From Acanthosepion esculentum (Eukaryota; Mollusca; Cephalopoda; Sepiida; Sepiidae), in the NCBI GenBank assembly GCA_964036315.1, contig OZ038517.1:57374156-57438155 (forward strand): a stretch of DNA of 64,000 nucleotides, in the 5' to 3' direction. The notes below the pieces were generated by a model, which did no database searches, had not been told where the DNA came from, and saw only the letters and a program-made list of their open reading frames with translations. Made by a program: the position numbers and the translations under genes. Shown here piece after piece: positions 60,801 through 64,000 of this stretch. How positions within the stretch are numbered: the stretch's first letter is position 1; every line of letters starts with the position of its first letter.

Positions 60801-61599
60801 AGCATTTATTACCTTTCTAATCAGAAATGTATGAAAAGTGTAATACTAGCAATGAAGTCAAAAATACGAATGTGAATTTCTGTTTGTTTATTTTTTAAGC
60901 AGAAATGTTGCTGATATATTGGAAACACGATTTTGATATTCTTCTTCAATATTGAAGAACTAATCATTCTTAAAATTTATTTGGCTGAAATTTATTCAGA
61001 TATTTCAAACCCAAAACAAGTATAAAGATGAGGCATGCGTTTTCCTATTTCATAGTATATCATCTTAGATCATAAGGACAAAAATAAATAGATGCAGCTT
61101 TTTTCTTAAATTTTGTGGCCTTAAGTATTTTTGAATTTTGCTTATAACTATTATCAACAAGACAATTGTTTTTTTCAATGTTTTTAATTAAGAGTGAATG
61201 TGTTGATTTCAATATTAAGCTTGGTAGTCTTTTGGGAAAATGTCTGAATATCTGTTTATCATTTTAAAATGTCATTGCATTAAACTTTGGCAATTCTATT
61301 CAGACTAACATCTTCCTTATTTTTGAAATGAAGCATCTTTTAAAACAAGAGAAATTATATTTGATTAATTAGCTTGAAAAATTGTTAAGTGATGAAAAAG
61401 GAAGTTTTTGATTGTTCTCTCACTCTCATTTTTGATTATTTAAAGTTGGCATGATTAGGATTATAAAATATACTTCATAGTTTCTGTCTATTTTACAAAT
61501 TTTGGTGCAATTTCACATGTCAATTTGCTGAGAAATTTATAACTTCCTCTTTTTGGACTAAGTTGTTTAATGAATATGTTTTACTGGTGATGACTTGAG

Positions 61600-61910
61600 A
61601 GATGGGCACTCAACGCTACCACTGTATAGACTCTTGCAGTGCCCAACTTAAAATGCATCACCTTACATGGCAGGAAGAGCAACAGCTGGATTCCATGTCC
61701 CTCATCTCAGAGACAACAAGTGGACTATTAGAGCAACAGAGGACACCAAAACAGTGGAAAAGAGAACTAGAGGGAAGTCAAATGTTGTGATGATTTGACC
61801 CAATAACTCGGCCTCACATGGCTGGTATGGCTAGAGATAGGAAATGGTGGAGATCAACAAGAGAGGGGTTCCTCCAAACAGGAGGGAAAAGGTTCTAGAT
61901 TTGCATTTGG
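61600..61910 (+). repeat. Unclassified segment, possibly a LINE tail
   Basis: A less AT-rich island. Plus-strand frames include PKQWKRELEGSQML, and in the frame after it RPHMAGMARDRKWWRS, which resembles the ARDRxxWR ending of some LINE ORF2 proteins. An A-rich stretch follows at 62010-62050. The resemblance is weak. Confidence 0.3.
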
Positions 61911-62808
61911 CTTTGAACTTTTTGAACTGTACTCATAATCTTCAAATAATTGAACAATTTAATATTTACTTTAAAAATATTAGCATTATTTTATACTGTT
62001 TAAATTTCAAATATAATAAATAAATAAAATAAAAAATAAATAAAATAAAATTTTATATAAACGAATTACCTAAAAAAACTCAAGACATTTTAGTTTTTCA
62101 TAAAAGTGATAACTGATCTTGAAATTGTCAGTCCAGTCAATTGTATATAAAAAAATATTAGTAGCAGCTTAATGTACTAGTGCAGAATATCGAATTAGTA
62201 GAGCTTTATTTACTTTTATGTACATTAAAAGAAATCTCCTCTGTCAAATTTGAAATTGATTTAATACCTATTTGTAAAACAGATTATTTTTAAAATATAA
62301 GAATAAAAAAATTCAAGGTTATATTAAAAAAACTATTTGAGTGAATGTTTGTTGCATAAATTTATACTTAATATTATATTAAGTTATTATTTCTCATTCA
62401 ATTGTTAGCCTGTTCATAATATGGGTGAACATTTGAGAATATCAGGTAATGCAATTATAAAGTCTATTGTAAAAAAAAAAATATAAAAAAATGTACATGC
62501 ATTCCTAATCTGTTTTGCAGAAAATTACTCAAAATTATTTAATTTAACAAATGAAAGGACTTCAAAAATGGTGATATAAGTCTGTATGATGCCATGATAC
62601 CATTAATATAGGAGTATGATTTGTAAAATGTTAATAATGTTGATTTACTTTAAGGCTAATATATTTTATACATAAAAAGGATTAAATTTGAAACCTTTTC
62701 TTTTTCCCCCCAATTTTCTTAAAAATGGTAATCTAAAAAACAGAGCTGTGATACCAATCATTATCTATGTTTCTTTTACGGACATTCTTCTTATTTTTAT
62801 TTTTGCAG

Positions 62809-62860
62809 CAGTCTAGACATTTCTGAATTGGCAAAAGAAGCAAAGAAAATGCTCCAAGCA
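62809..62860 (+). CDS. GIT: GIT exon F, start of the Spa2-homology domain
   Basis: 52 nt from the first AG of a TTTTTGCAGCAG tandem acceptor, phase 2 in and phase 0 out, before GTATGT. It codes (S/T)SLDISELAKEAKKMLQA, matching the family's SLDLSELAKAAKKKLQAL at the start of the Spa2-homology domain, which binds PIX and FAK. Using the second CAG (start 62812) removes one serine and keeps the frame. The remaining domain exons lie to the right of the window. Confidence 0.95.
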
Positions 62861-64000
62861 GTATGTAAACATTTTATTTTGCTGCACATTGTTGTTTTAA
62901 TTCTACAAGCAATTTTAAGTGAAATAGTTGACAACTAGAATTAAAAGCATAATGAAATACAGAGGATAATTCAGCAAATTGTATTTACCACTATATAACA
63001 CTTCTGTGCCAAACAATCACTGAGAATTTGGCAAAGAATATTTAAGAGAAAAATACTATTTAACTGCTGATTTATCTCTACATTTTTATATTTTCACAAT
63101 ATTTTGATTTGTAATCCTAATTTTATCATTTATAATTATATATATCTTATTGTGGGGTTAGCATGGAACTAGTGAGTCAAACAAGAGCATTTGTGTATCA
63201 TACCATTGGAGTATATAGTGGGAATTCTTTTTATTTTTTAAAATATAGGTAATGTGGATTTAATGAATAGGATAAGAGCAAATGTTAAAACAATTTGTTA
63301 AAACCTTAATGCTTAATTATTAAATTGTGTTTTACTTATTCTTCAACAGAAAAGGTTTATTTATATTTAAATTTCTTTCAGAAACACTGTCCTGTTTTAA
63401 AGCTTACTGATCAAATTATGATGTTAATTCTGGCAAACCTACTTGTAGATTAACAATACTTAATCAAGTTGGCAATCAGCTTTCAAGTATAATTTTCTGA
63501 TCTTCAGTCTTTCCTCCAAAATTAAACAATTTTCAAATCTGAAAATAACTCTCAAAAATCACTGTAGGTAATCCATATTTCATTCACTTTCTTCTGACTT
63601 TTAGAGATTTCTCCAGAAATCATGTTGCTCTTACTAAGTATTTATTATCTACCATTACATTGGCACATAAACTGCAATATAACACTATAAAACTAGTAGT
63701 AGGTGACATCCTACCAGTTTGCACAAACTGATACTTAAAATTATAAAAGCTTTGTGAACTGGTTGTTGGATTATCCAAAAATAATTTTATATATTAGTAG
63801 TCAATATATAATAGGTAAAGATATAATTAATACCGTTGTTGTAAGTTCTGGGGAAGCTGAAAGATGGTTTTCTGTGATGGACATAATTTATTCTGATAAA
63901 AGAAATCATCTTGAAGTTAAAAATGTGGTAAATCTTCAAGTCATAATTTTGATAGGTCTTCCGTTGAATCTTTGTGGCTACAGCCATTTGGTTCAAATGT
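62861..64000 (+). other. GIT intron after exon F (continues right)
   Basis: Starts GTATGT. No further GIT exon is seen up to the window end. 62861-63800 holds nothing recognised; a hAT relic begins at about 63800. Confidence 0.8.
63808..64000 (+). pseudogene. hAT transposase C-terminal dimerisation region, runs off right edge
   Basis: The + strand reads VVVSSGEAERWFSVMDIIYS and DKRNHLEVKNVVNLQVIIL. This corresponds to the SSA(E)xERxFSxMNxI...RNRL...NL signature of the hATC domain at the end of hAT transposases. There is no stop in the visible frame from 63808 to the edge. No catalytic part is seen to the left, so it is probably a truncated relic; its right end is outside the window. Confidence 0.68.

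Larger units (their letters stand above)
53583..62808 (+). other. GIT intron E-F, 9.2 kb
   Basis: Begins GTAAGT and ends TTTTTGCAG(CAG). It carries a hAT-like element, a large foldback, (TA)n tracts, a short piggyBac-like MITE and a possible LINE tail. 53600-54450, 55440-56880, 57890-61570 and 61930-62790 hold AT-rich sequence with simple repeats only ((CT)n at 55051, a mixed AG-rich repeat at 56211-56245). Confidence 0.8.

Noticed and set aside
1..64000. CRISPR array, bacterial operons, prophage
   Set aside because: Spliceosomal exons, eukaryotic transposons and microsatellites throughout; no regularly spaced repeats with unique spacers.

Overview
This 64-kb window is AT-rich animal DNA. 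It is filled by long introns of one protein-coding gene on the + strand and by many decayed transposable elements. Exons at about 10.4, 22.3, 23.7, 27.2, 53.5 and 62.8 kb splice in frame into the ankyrin-repeat part of a GIT protein (G-protein-coupled-receptor-kinase-interacting ArfGAP, the GIT1/GIT2 family) and the start of its Spa2-homology domain. The N-terminal ArfGAP exons should lie left of the window. The rest of the Spa2-homology domain, the coiled coil and the paxillin-binding C-terminus should lie to the right. No other host gene is supported.

The organism is probably a mollusc, perhaps a cephalopod. This is an inference from the very long introns, the mixture of Jockey/CR1-like LINEs, Penelope, Tc1/mariner, hAT and piggyBac-like relics, the 5S-rRNA/tRNA composite SINEs and the many (TA)n tracts. 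I cannot prove it without a database search.

Layout: 1-3.3 kb holds LINE ORF1 and the start of an ORF2 endonuclease on the - strand, then a Penelope GIY-YIG fragment. 5.7-6.7 kb holds a CR1/Jockey-like LINE 3' part. 10.4 kb is GIT exon A. 11.5-18.2 kb holds pieces of a second LINE family, the largest split by a hAT insertion with a clean 8-bp target duplication. 18.4-20.8 kb holds an unidentified segment between direct repeats and a mariner deletion derivative. 22.3, 23.7 and 27.2 kb are exons B, C and D, with a 5S/tRNA SINE and LINE pieces between them. 29-37 kb holds a piggyBac-like MITE, a hammerhead-like motif, a decayed Tc1 relic, a TA-flanked MITE and a whole Tc1-like element with ~210-bp inverted repeats. 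41.5-46.4 kb holds an internally deleted mariner and a complete mariner whose transposase has only one stop. 48.3-50.9 kb holds a LINE and a second 5S/tRNA SINE. 53.5 kb is a 120-nt exon. 54.5-57.9 kb holds a hAT-like element, a ~545-bp foldback and a tiny piggyBac-like MITE. 62.8 kb is exon F, and a hAT transposase C-terminus runs off the right edge.

The most interesting biology is in GIT splicing between the ankyrin repeats and the Spa2-homology domain. Exon D has two in-frame donors 36 nt apart. A 120-nt exon with symmetric phase lies 26 kb downstream. Exon F has a CAGCAG tandem acceptor. All combinations stay in frame. The short-donor route recreates the conserved MADS(S)LDISELAK junction, and the other routes insert 12 to about 52 residues into the linker. 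Most coding relics are antisense to the gene, as expected for elements tolerated in introns.
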